From positions 1-6,281 of the forward strand of contig JAVBUZ010000025.1 of the NCBI GenBank assembly GCA_031554725.1: DNA of 6,281 nt, read 5' to 3'. A model generated the notes under the pieces. The model had not been told where the DNA came from. It did no database searches and saw nothing but the letters and a program-made list of their open reading frames with translations. Each line of letters starts with the position of its first letter. Within the stretch, counting starts at the first letter, position 1. This stretch comes from JAVBUZ01 sp031554725. Lineage in GTDB: Bacteria; Bacillota; Clostridia; Lachnospirales; Lachnospiraceae. The position numbers were made by a program, and so were the translations under genes. Below are positions 1-5,273 of the stretch, in pieces.

Positions 1-69
1 TAGCTTCATATTTTCCTGCATCATACGTTTTGCTTTTGTCATATGACCGGGATACCATTGATAATTCAT
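1..69 (-). CDS. rbgA: Ribosome biogenesis GTPase RbgA (YlqF), N-terminal fragment
   Basis: Only the first 23 codons are present; the gene runs off the left edge. The visible peptide begins MNYQWYPGHMTKAKRMM, the characteristic start of the RbgA/YlqF family of circularly permuted GTPases, which act late in 50S subunit assembly. The ATG at 69 is preceded by GGAG (76-79) with a 6-nt spacer. The gene starts 21 nt after the lepB stop with no terminator between, so the two are probably co-transcribed. The GTPase motifs (G4, G1, G3) would lie outside the window and cannot be checked. The identification rests on a short but distinctive N-terminus and on the expected rplS-lepB-rbgA order. Confidence 0.85.
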   Translation of the reverse strand, partial: MNYQWYPGHMTKAKRMMQENMKL

Positions 70-90
70 TCTATTCTCCATTCCCGCAAT

Positions 91-678
91 TTATTTTACA
101 AACCCAAATCCTATTTCCTTTGTTCCCTTGTGGAACCATGCTCTGCCGATAATGTCTTTCCCTTTTACGGCTCCAATATTGGCTGATCGACTATCTTCAC
201 TATTATTTCTATTATCACCTAAAACAAAATACTCATTATTTCCTAAGGTAACGGGGTTCTCTGCAATTCCGGCTTCTGCAATTTTATCATAATTCTCATC
301 TTCCATTACCATACTTCCATTCACATAAAGGCGCCCCGAAATAATTTGAACCGTGTCTCCCGATACCGCAACTACTCTTTTTACATAGTAGTGAGACTTT
401 TCATTTCCATTTGGTAAAAATACTACCACATCTCCTACCTTGGGCGTACCTAGCAAATAGTCAAATCTATCTACATATATTTTTTCTCCATTATATAAAT
501 TGGGTTCCATGGATACACCAATTACAGTAGTGGTCATTCCAGCAAAATAAACTAAAACACAGGCAATAAAAATAGATACGAGGATTCCGAACATCCAACT
601 AAAAATCTCCCGTACCGCGTGAGAACTTATTTTTTTTCTTCTATGGTAAAAGCTAAGTCCTTTATGTCTTCTAGCCAT
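91..678 (-). CDS. lepB: Type I signal peptidase
   Basis: This 195-residue membrane serine protease removes signal peptides from exported preproteins on the outer face of the membrane. A basic N-terminus (residues 1-22, many Arg/Lys) precedes one hydrophobic segment at about 25-47, giving the single-span SipS-like form. The nucleophile is Ser56 in SMEPN (box B). The general base is Lys100 in VKRVVAVSGD (box D). Box E is GDNRNNSEDSR at 154-164. Length fits Gram-positive type I enzymes (about 180-200). The ATG at 678 has AAGGA (689-693) 10 nt upstream. It follows rplS after 127 nt that hold a hairpin and a promoter candidate, so it may be transcribed both by read-through and from its own start. 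Which of several possible paralogues it is cannot be told here. Confidence 0.95.
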   Translation of the reverse strand: MARRHKGLSFYHRRKKISSHAVREIFSWMFGILVSIFIACVLVYFAGMTTTVIGVSMEPNLYNGEKIYVDRFDYLLGTPKVGDVVVFLPNGNEKSHYYVKRVVAVSGDTVQIISGRLYVNGSMVMEDENYDKIAEAGIAENPVTLGNNEYFVLGDNRNNSEDSRSANIGAVKGKDIIGRAWFHKGTKEIGFGFVK

Positions 679-714
679 CTTGTCTATTTCCTTTGTAATA
701 AAATATTCTTAAAA

Positions 715-723
715 AGTATATCA
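715..723 (-). promoter_or_regulatory. Candidate extended -10 promoter for lepB-rbgA
   Basis: Read on the minus strand, TG-A-TATACT forms an extended -10 element: TATACT at 720-715, one base off TATAAT, with TG at 723-722. No good -35 is visible 17 nt upstream (TTTTCT), as is tolerated with an extended -10. Transcription would start near 708, about 30 nt before the lepB ATG. It lies just after the hairpin at 741-792, a sensible place to restart transcription. Confidence 0.5.
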
Positions 724-740
724 CATTTTATTACAAGAGA

Positions 741-792
741 AAAGGACAATTGAAAAGTTCTTGACTATGCAAGCACTTCCCAATTGCCCTTT
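741..792 (-). terminator. Long hairpin after rplS, probable terminator or attenuator
   Basis: The hairpin begins 14 nt after the rplS stop. On the minus strand 792-781 pairs with 752-741 (12 bp, one G·U), followed by 780-775 with 758-753 (6 bp, two G·U), one G/A mismatch, 773-770 with 763-760 (4 bp) and a 6-nt loop. All three wobble pairs would be A·C mismatches in plus-strand RNA, so the structure belongs to the rplS transcript. An A-run precedes the stem and a modest U-rich tail (UUUUCUCUU, including the end of the stem) follows. The tail is weaker than in a classic intrinsic terminator, so partial termination or 3'-end protection is possible. Confidence 0.65.
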
Positions 793-805
793 GATTTTTT
801 CAAAA

Positions 806-1153
806 TTATCTAATGCGTTCTTTAACTTTTGCCTTTTTACCTACGCGGTCTCTTAAGTAATTTAATTTAGCACGTCTTACTTTACCGTGTCTAACTACTT
901 CGATTTTTTCTACGTTAGGGGAATGTAGTGGCCAAGTTTTTTCTACGCCAACACCGTTAGAAGCTTTTCTAACTGTAAAGGTTTCTCTACTGCTTCCGCC
1001 CTGTCTTTTAAGAACTACACCTTCGAAAATCTGGATTCTTTCGCGGTTACCTTCTTTGATTTTACAGTAAACTTTTACAGTATCACCTACGTTAAATTCT
1101 TCAACGCTTACTTTAAGCTGTTCTGCTTCAATGCTTTTAATAATTTCGTTCAT
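806..1153 (-). CDS. rplS: 50S ribosomal protein L19
   Basis: This 115-residue protein of the large subunit lies near the 30S-50S interface. The sequence starts MNEIIKSIEAEQLK and carries the typical L19 core: FNVGDTVKVYCKIKEG (about 20-35), RIQIFEGVVLKRQGG, TFTVRKASNGVGVEKTWPLHSP, and the basic tail RRAKLNYLRDRVGKKAKVKE. Length matches the family (about 114-118). The reading frame is open to 1213, but the ATG at 1153 is the start: GGAGA (1161-1165) sits 7 nt upstream, and the extra 20 residues are not L19-like. It is separated from trmD by 128 nt containing a promoter candidate and leader, so it is at least partly an independent unit. Confidence 0.97.
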   Translation of the reverse strand: MNEIIKSIEAEQLKVSVEEFNVGDTVKVYCKIKEGNRERIQIFEGVVLKRQGGSSRETFTVRKASNGVGVEKTWPLHSPNVEKIEVVRHGKVRRAKLNYLRDRVGKKAKVKERIR

Positions 1154-1170
1154 TATTATATCTCCTTCTT

Positions 1171-1227
1171 TCCTGGATGTTCTTAATACCACTGTAACAG
1201 AGGACCATCTCATTTTCGCAACATTAA
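1171..1227 (-). ncRNA. Candidate rplS 5' leader RNA (L19 leader-like)
   Basis: Between the presumed transcription start (about 1227) and the rplS ribosome binding site the minus-strand RNA can fold. GAUG (1209-1206) pairs with CAUC (1179-1176), enclosing a hairpin CC-U-CUG-UUA-CAG-U-GG with one U·U mismatch. UCCU (1204-1201) can also pair with AGGA (1174-1171) just outside, crossing the outer stem as a pseudoknot or an alternative. An L19 leader is a known autoregulatory motif in low-GC Gram-positives, so position and size fit. I could not align this sequence to that model, and the helices are short. Confidence 0.45.
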
Positions 1228-1233
1228 TACATT

Positions 1234-1242
1234 ATCATACCA
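1234..1242 (-). promoter_or_regulatory. Candidate extended -10 promoter for rplS
   Basis: On the minus strand TG-G-TATGAT is an extended -10: TATGAT at 1239-1234, one base off consensus, with TG at 1242-1241. A weak TTGCAT (1257-1252) lies only 12 nt upstream and is too close to serve as its -35. The predicted start near 1227 would give rplS a leader of about 74 nt. It lies 39 nt after the trmD stop. Confidence 0.5.
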
Positions 1243-1281
1243 CACTCGCAAATGCAAGATATTTTTTACTTTTCTCGCATT

Positions 1282-2670
1282 TTAGCGGGTTTCAAACCAA
1301 TATATTTCACTTTTAGAAAAATACTGTCCTAATTTGGATTGTAGACTTAATGAAATTGTATTATCTGTAATTACTTGACCATAAGGAATGTTACCCGCCG
1401 CAAGTTCTCTATTAATCATAAAGGACTCTAGCGCTGTTGCAATTCCCTTCTTTCTATATTCATCAAATACATGAAGCATGCCCACGCTGCCCTCTTCATG
1501 TACCCCGGCAAATCCTGTCAGAGTATCCCCTATGAAGGAACCAAACATACAGCCTTTTTTTATTCGACTAATAACATATGCCTCATCACCATTGTGATAG
1601 CTATCACTAACCTGCTTTGCATGGCTCAGTTCTAATTTTCGAATATCTATGCTTTTATCAATTGGCAAAGGTTCCTTTCTTGTATAAACAGACTGATAGC
1701 AAGCGCTACATAGTTTAAATCCTAGTTCATCTTGTAAATACTTATTTAAAAAGGCTTGATGCATTACAACTAATGTATTCTCATCGGGGATAAGTTCAAT
1801 AAGCTTCTTTCCAGCAGCTTCGTTTTTAGCCGTTAGCATGTATACGCCACTTTCTTTATCCTTAAGTAGACTTCCTTCCTTATCGTGGTATAAAAGCGTT
1901 CCGCGACCTCGATTAATTAACTCAATCATATCAATGTGGAGCAGTTTATCTTTTAAAAGCTGCTCTTTGCAATTTTGAAGCTTCTCATACTCTGCATAAA
2001 GGTCTGGACGTCTTTCTTTCGTTCTAGCTATAGACTGCTCCAGACGCCAATTTTTTATTTTTTTATGGTCTCCTGATAATAAAACCTCAGGCACTTTCTT
2101 TCCATTCCACTCTTCTGGCCTTGAGTATTGAGGATATTCTAGCAAATAATTATGGAAGCTCTCGGTTTCCGCCGACATATCATTGTTTAGTACCCCTGGT
2201 ACCAATCTAGAAATAGCATCAATCATAACCATTGCTGGTAGTTCTCCACCCGTTAATACAAAATCACCAATAGAAACATAGTCAGTAACCACCTCTTCTA
2301 ATACTCTTTCATCAATTCCTTCATAGTGCCCACAAAGAAAAATCAGTTCTTCTTCTTTTGAAAGCTCCCTAGCCATCTCTTGATCAAAGGTCTTTCCCTG
2401 AGGTGAAAGATATATTGTCCTTACTTGCTTCTTTTCTATTTTCCCCAAAAGCTCTTTATGTGCATCAAAAACTGGCTGTGCCTGCATAAGCATACCTGCA
2501 CCACCACCATATGGATAATCATCTACTTTCTTATGCTTATCCACTGTATAATCCCTAATATTAAGCGCGTCTATGGTAATCGCACCATTTTCTACTGCTC
2601 GTCCTAAAATACTGGACTGTAGCCCTTGCATTACCATTTCTGGAAACAGGGTTAAAATATGAAAATTCAT
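1282..2670 (-). CDS. trmD: tRNA (guanine-37-N1)-methyltransferase fused to a C-terminal GNAT acetyltransferase domain
   Basis: A 462-residue protein, where TrmD alone is about 240. Residues 1-232 are a complete TrmD, the SPOUT enzyme that uses S-adenosylmethionine to make m1G37 in tRNA and so prevents +1 frameshifting. Visible motifs are YPYGGGAGM (52-60), LCGHYEGIDERV (112-123), the knot segment SIGDFVLTGGELPAM (133-147) and LLEYPQYSRPEEW (176-188). Residues 248-462 form a GNAT-type acyltransferase: an N-terminal half with CSACYQSVYTRKEPLP (321-336) and the acetyl-CoA motif EYRKKGIA (404-411, R406/G409/A411). About 15 residues link them, with no stop and no clear ribosome binding site at the internal ATG (1929). 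The usual catalytic Asp of the ..DSF motif reads Glu170 (AETESF). The start is 12 nt after rimM. The acetyltransferase's substrate is unknown. Confidence 0.95.
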   Translation of the reverse strand: MNFHILTLFPEMVMQGLQSSILGRAVENGAITIDALNIRDYTVDKHKKVDDYPYGGGAGMLMQAQPVFDAHKELLGKIEKKQVRTIYLSPQGKTFDQEMARELSKEEELIFLCGHYEGIDERVLEEVVTDYVSIGDFVLTGGELPAMVMIDAISRLVPGVLNNDMSAETESFHNYLLEYPQYSRPEEWNGKKVPEVLLSGDHKKIKNWRLEQSIARTKERRPDLYAEYEKLQNCKEQLLKDKLLHIDMIELINRGRGTLLYHDKEGSLLKDKESGVYMLTAKNEAAGKKLIELIPDENTLVVMHQAFLNKYLQDELGFKLCSACYQSVYTRKEPLPIDKSIDIRKLELSHAKQVSDSYHNGDEAYVISRIKKGCMFGSFIGDTLTGFAGVHEEGSVGMLHVFDEYRKKGIATALESFMINRELAAGNIPYGQVITDNTISLSLQSKLGQYFSKSEIYWFETR

Positions 2671-2677
2671 TGTGTAA

Positions 2678-2684
2678 CCACCTT
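2678..2684 (-). promoter_or_regulatory. trmD ribosome binding site overlapping the rimM stop codon
   Basis: The minus strand reads AAGGTGG 7 nt before the trmD ATG, and its first bases are part of the rimM stop codon (TAA, 2685-2683). Ribosomes ending rimM therefore sit directly on the trmD initiation site, which suggests translational coupling. Confidence 0.75.
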
Positions 2685-3192
2685 AATCCATTAATCCATC
2701 CATAATGTGGACCTTCATTTTTCGATTTTCCATGTCTATTCCAAGAATACACTGCTTTATAGCTGGAAGCAAAACCTCTTTGTTATCAGCCATGGTAACC
2801 ACATAAACATCATTTGCACCAGTCTCGATTACATCAGTTAAGACTCCTATGCGTATATCTTCTTCGTCAAAAACCTCTAGGTCAATTAAATCCGCAATAA
2901 AGTATTCATCTTTTTTTAATCTAACTGCATTGCTTCTTGTAACATAGAGATTTTTACTTTTATACTTTTCTACATCATTTATAGAATCAATACCCTTAAA
3001 TTTAAGAATCGCAAATTGTTTAAAAAACTTTACGCCTTCAATTTCAAGAGTCAATTTTTCTTTTCCAGTATCTATTATTACTTCTTTTAAGACTTTAAAA
3101 CGTTTTACATCATCTGTTGTAGGAAATACTTTTACCTCTCCCTTAACGCCGTGTGTCGATGTAATAACACCAACCTGTAGTAATTCTTCCAT
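2683..3192 (-). CDS. rimM: 16S rRNA processing / 30S maturation protein RimM
   Basis: This 169-residue factor binds S19 and helps mature the 30S head. The N-terminal RimM domain opens with LQVGVITSTHGVKGEVKV (about 5-22), containing the family's H-G-x-K-G-E signature. The C-terminal PRC-barrel domain (about 95-169) includes YFIADLIDLEVFDE and the typical GANDVYVV...EVLLPAI segment. Length is normal (about 165-180). The start at 3192 gives the expected N-terminus, but its best ribosome binding site, AAGGG (3196-3200), is only 3 nt from the ATG. A structured element fills much of the 111-nt gap from khpA. The pairing with trmD is a widespread conserved order. Confidence 0.95.
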   Translation of the reverse strand: MEELLQVGVITSTHGVKGEVKVFPTTDDVKRFKVLKEVIIDTGKEKLTLEIEGVKFFKQFAILKFKGIDSINDVEKYKSKNLYVTRSNAVRLKKDEYFIADLIDLEVFDEEDIRIGVLTDVIETGANDVYVVTMADNKEVLLPAIKQCILGIDMENRKMKVHIMDGLMD

Positions 3193-3195
3193 GTT

Positions 3196-3200
3196 CCCTT
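3196..3200 (-). promoter_or_regulatory. Closely spaced rimM ribosome binding site
   Basis: The only purine-rich site near the rimM ATG is AAGGG, with a 3-nt spacer. An AAAGGA (3213-3208) lies 15 nt away and is too distant. Other genes here have 6-10 nt spacers, so rimM initiation may be comparatively weak or helped by coupling or RNA structure. Confidence 0.5.
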
Positions 3201-3229
3201 AAACCAATCCTTTCAAAATTAAGATTCCT

Positions 3230-3293
3230 AGCAGAATGTAAGACACCCAGCCGCATGCAAGTACCTATTGATACCTGCACTCTGCTGGGTGCC
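3230..3293 (-). ncRNA. Structured intergenic RNA element between khpA and rimM, two alternative folds
   Basis: On the minus strand, fold 1 is a two-part hairpin. Stem A pairs 3293-3284 with 3251-3242 (10 bp, CACCCAGC/GCUGGGUG core). A symmetric 3x3 internal loop follows (AGA/GCG). Stem B pairs 3280-3272 with 3263-3255 (9 bp), closed by an 8-nt loop. In fold 2, AGCAGAGUG (3286-3278) pairs instead with CAUUCUGCU (3238-3230), 9 bp, which destroys parts of both stems. Each helix has one or two G·U pairs that would be A·C on the other strand, so minus-strand RNA is the functional form. No U-run follows, so it is not a standard terminator. It may be a cis-regulatory leader for rimM-trmD, an RNA-processing site, or a dispersed palindromic repeat. 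I do not recognise it as a named motif. Confidence 0.65.
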
Positions 3294-3303
3294 AATATTT
3301 CTT

Positions 3304-3531
3304 TTAGATGATTTCAACATCCACTCTTAAATTGTCTTTGGATGATGCCGCCTTAACAACAGAGCGAATCGCTTTTGCAATTCTGCCTTGTTTGCCAATT
3401 ACTTTTCCCATATCCGCTGGCGCAACATGAAGTTCAACAATCAAGTTTTTTCCGTCTTCCTTCTGTGTTACAACAACTTCATCTGGATAATCCACAAGTG
3501 CTTTTGCAATTACTTCAACTAATTCCTTCAT
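3304..3531 (-). CDS. khpA: Small KH-domain RNA-binding protein KhpA (YlqC)
   Basis: This 75-residue single KH domain protein belongs to the KhpA/YlqC family, which in Gram-positives partners KhpB (Jag) and affects cell elongation and RNA metabolism. The RNA-binding GxxG loop is VIGKQGR (44-50), followed by the helix IAKAIRSVVKAAS. The N-terminus MKELVEVIAKALVDYPDEV is typical. The frame is open to 3639, but the ATG at 3531 is correct: GGAGG (3542-3538) lies 6 nt upstream and length matches the family (about 75-80). It sits 46 nt after rpsP, the usual rpsP-khpA-rimM-trmD order. The longer reading would add 36 residues unrelated to the family. Confidence 0.93.
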   Translation of the reverse strand: MKELVEVIAKALVDYPDEVVVTQKEDGKNLIVELHVAPADMGKVIGKQGRIAKAIRSVVKAASSKDNLRVDVEII

Positions 3532-3577
3532 AATCCACCTCCAAAAACCTATTAACAAGACCTTCGTTTGCTGTGCC

Positions 3578-3823
3578 TTATTTTTCGATACCTGCTTGTT
3601 TAAAGAGTCTGCTAACAACTTCTGTAGGCTGTGCACCATTTGCTAACCATTTTTTTGCTAATTCTTCGTTAACTTTGCATGTACTTGGTTCTGTAGAAGG
3701 ATCATATGTTCCGATTTCTTCGATACATCTACCATCTCTTGGGGAACGAGAATCTGCTACAACGATTCTATAAAAAGGAGCTTTCTTCTGTCCCATTCTT
3801 CTTAATCTGATTTTAACTGCCAT
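3578..3823 (-). CDS. rpsP: 30S ribosomal protein S16
   Basis: This 81-residue small-subunit protein is important for 30S assembly. It starts MAVKIRLRRMGQKKAPFYRIVVADSRSPRDGR, the classic S16 N-terminus, and continues with IEEIGTYDP and ELAKKWLANGAQPTEVVSRLFKQAG. An upstream in-frame GTG at 3832 would add three residues but lies inside the Shine-Dalgarno sequence GGAGG (3836-3832); the ATG at 3823 has a proper 8-nt spacer and is chosen. The gene follows ffh after 82 nt without a terminator, so it is probably part of the ylxM-ffh transcript. Confidence 0.97.
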   Translation of the reverse strand: MAVKIRLRRMGQKKAPFYRIVVADSRSPRDGRCIEEIGTYDPSTEPSTCKVNEELAKKWLANGAQPTEVVSRLFKQAGIEK

Positions 3824-3836
3824 GTTTTTCACCTCC

Positions 3837-3846
3837 GCATTAATGC
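3837..3846. repeat. Perfect 10-bp palindrome next to the rpsP ribosome binding site, in the AT-rich ffh-rpsP gap
   Basis: GCATTAATGC is self-complementary and abuts the rpsP GGAGG. As RNA it could form a 3-bp hairpin with a UUAA loop, too weak to hide the site alone. The rest of the gap (3847-3905) is very AT-rich. It includes a weak bulged hairpin, GG(A)UAUUUU pairing with AAAAUACC, and a TATAAA with only TTAAAT 17 nt upstream. Neither a convincing promoter nor a terminator is seen. Confidence 0.35.
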
Positions 3847-3905
3847 TAAAAATATAATTTATATGATAAGGTATTTTCTTATTTAAAAATATCCATATCT
3901 AACTG

Positions 3906-5270
3906 TTAAAATGGGAACTTACCGCCCATACCTGGGAACATGCCTCTGCCACGTTTCCCCATGCCACCGCCAAATTGCTTCATCATCTTTTGGCTTTGTT
4001 CAAATTGTTTGATAAAGCGATTGACTACCGCTATATCCACACCAGCGCCCTTTGCAATTCTATGCTTTCTTCTTGGATTAAGTAGCTTAGGGTTTCTTCT
4101 TTCTTCTGGTGTCATAGATAATACAACTGCTTCCATATGCGCCATTTGCTTTTCATCCACCATGGATTCAATATCACCCATTTTGGCACCCATACCAGGC
4201 ATCATGCCTAGGATGGAGCTTAGACCTCCAAGCTTTCGCATCTGTTTCATACTTTCAAGGTAATCTTCAAAATCAAACTTACCTTTTTTCATACGAGCTG
4301 CCATATCTCTTTCTTTTTGCTCGTCTATATCTAAATTGGCTTCTTGTACTTTATCAATAAGAGAAAGTACATCGCCCATACCTAAAATTCGATTGGCCAT
4401 TCGGTCTGGATAAAACTGTTCTAATTCTGAAAGCTTTTCTCCCATACCTACGTAGAGAATTGGTTTTCCTGTTACCGCTTTTACAGAAAGAGCTGCACCA
4501 CCTCTGGTATCACCATCCATTTTTGAAACGATAACACCATCAATTCCTACTTTTTCATCAAAATCCTTGGCTACATTTACCGCATCCTGTCCTGTCATAG
4601 CATCTATTACTAAGATGGTTTGATGAACATCTACTTTGGCTTTCACTTCTTGTAATTCAGCCATCATGGCTTCGTCAATGTGAAGACGTCCTGCTGTATC
4701 CAAAATAACAACATTATGTCCGCCAGTCTTGGCATGCTCGATAGCTGCCTTGGCAATATCTACAGGCTTATGTCCTGTACCCATGGAGAAAACATCCACT
4801 TCTTGCTTCTCACCATTTATCTGTAACTGTTCAATAGCTGCTGGTCTATAGACGTCACAAGCTACCAATAGTGGTTTCTTTCCTTTTAGCTTAAACTTTC
4901 CTGCAAGCTTTGCTGTGGTGGTGGTTTTACCAGCACCCTGAAGACCTGCCATCATAATAACCGTAATGGCTTTTCCTGGTTGAAACTGTACTTCTGTAGT
5001 TTCAGAGCCCATTAATTGAACCATTTCTTCGTTAACTATCTTAATAACCATCTGACCTGGATTTAATCCGTTCATTACATCTGATCCAATGGCTCTTTCT
5101 TCTACTGCTTTAATAAATTGTTTAACCACCTTGAAGTTAACGTCCGCTTCTAAAAGCGCCATTTTAACTTCTTTTAAAGCAGCCTTTACATCTTCCTCGG
5201 TTAAACGGCCTTTGCTTCTTAAGTTTTTAAATACATTTTGTAGTTTTTCCGTTAAACTTTCAAATGCCAT
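3906..5270 (-). CDS. ffh: Signal recognition particle protein Ffh (SRP54)
   Basis: This 454-residue GTPase binds SRP RNA and hydrophobic signal sequences and delivers ribosomes to FtsY at the membrane. The N domain is about 1-95. The G domain is about 100-300, with P-loop GLQGAGKT (109-116), DVYRPAAIEQL (139-149), DTAGR (191-195) and SKMDGDTRGGAA (249-260, where TKxDG is commoner). The methionine-rich M domain (about 330-454) has MMPGMGAKMG, the RNA-binding RRKHRIAKGAG (400-410) and a Gly/Met-rich tail ending GMGGKFPF. Length is normal (about 440-500). The ATG at 5270 lies 3 nt after the ylxM stop. Confidence 0.98.
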   Translation of the reverse strand: MAFESLTEKLQNVFKNLRSKGRLTEEDVKAALKEVKMALLEADVNFKVVKQFIKAVEERAIGSDVMNGLNPGQMVIKIVNEEMVQLMGSETTEVQFQPGKAITVIMMAGLQGAGKTTTTAKLAGKFKLKGKKPLLVACDVYRPAAIEQLQINGEKQEVDVFSMGTGHKPVDIAKAAIEHAKTGGHNVVILDTAGRLHIDEAMMAELQEVKAKVDVHQTILVIDAMTGQDAVNVAKDFDEKVGIDGVIVSKMDGDTRGGAALSVKAVTGKPILYVGMGEKLSELEQFYPDRMANRILGMGDVLSLIDKVQEANLDIDEQKERDMAARMKKGKFDFEDYLESMKQMRKLGGLSSILGMMPGMGAKMGDIESMVDEKQMAHMEAVVLSMTPEERRNPKLLNPRRKHRIAKGAGVDIAVVNRFIKQFEQSQKMMKQFGGGMGKRGRGMFPGMGGKFPF

Positions 5271-5273
5271 CTA

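Noticed and set aside
1154..1213. N-terminal extension of L19 by 20 residues
   Set aside because: The strong ribosome binding site at 1161-1165 and family length fix the start at 1153; the extension falls in the leader RNA.
1260..1296. Terminator between trmD and rplS
   Set aside because: Only 3-5 bp stems are available (CGC/GCG, CUUGC/GCGAG) and they are followed by purine-rich or mixed sequence, not U.
1282..1929. Separate acetyltransferase gene starting at the internal ATG 1929
   Set aside because: No Shine-Dalgarno sequence precedes that ATG and the trmD frame continues through it without a stop, so a fusion is the simpler reading; internal initiation cannot be fully excluded.
2561..2752. 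63-codon minus-strand frame spanning the rimM-trmD junction
   Set aside because: It overlaps two clear genes in another frame and has no family features.
3532..3639. N-terminal extension of KhpA by 36 residues
   Set aside because: It overlaps the rpsP 3' end, is unlike the family, and the GGAGG at 3538-3542 points to the ATG at 3531.
3847..3905. Internal promoter for rpsP
   Set aside because: TATAAA is present, but the best -35 at 17 nt is TTAAAT, and AT-rich gaps give such matches by chance.
3940..4263. 107-codon plus-strand open frame
   Set aside because: It is antisense to the Met- and Gly-rich M domain of ffh, which explains its Pro- and Ile-rich composition.
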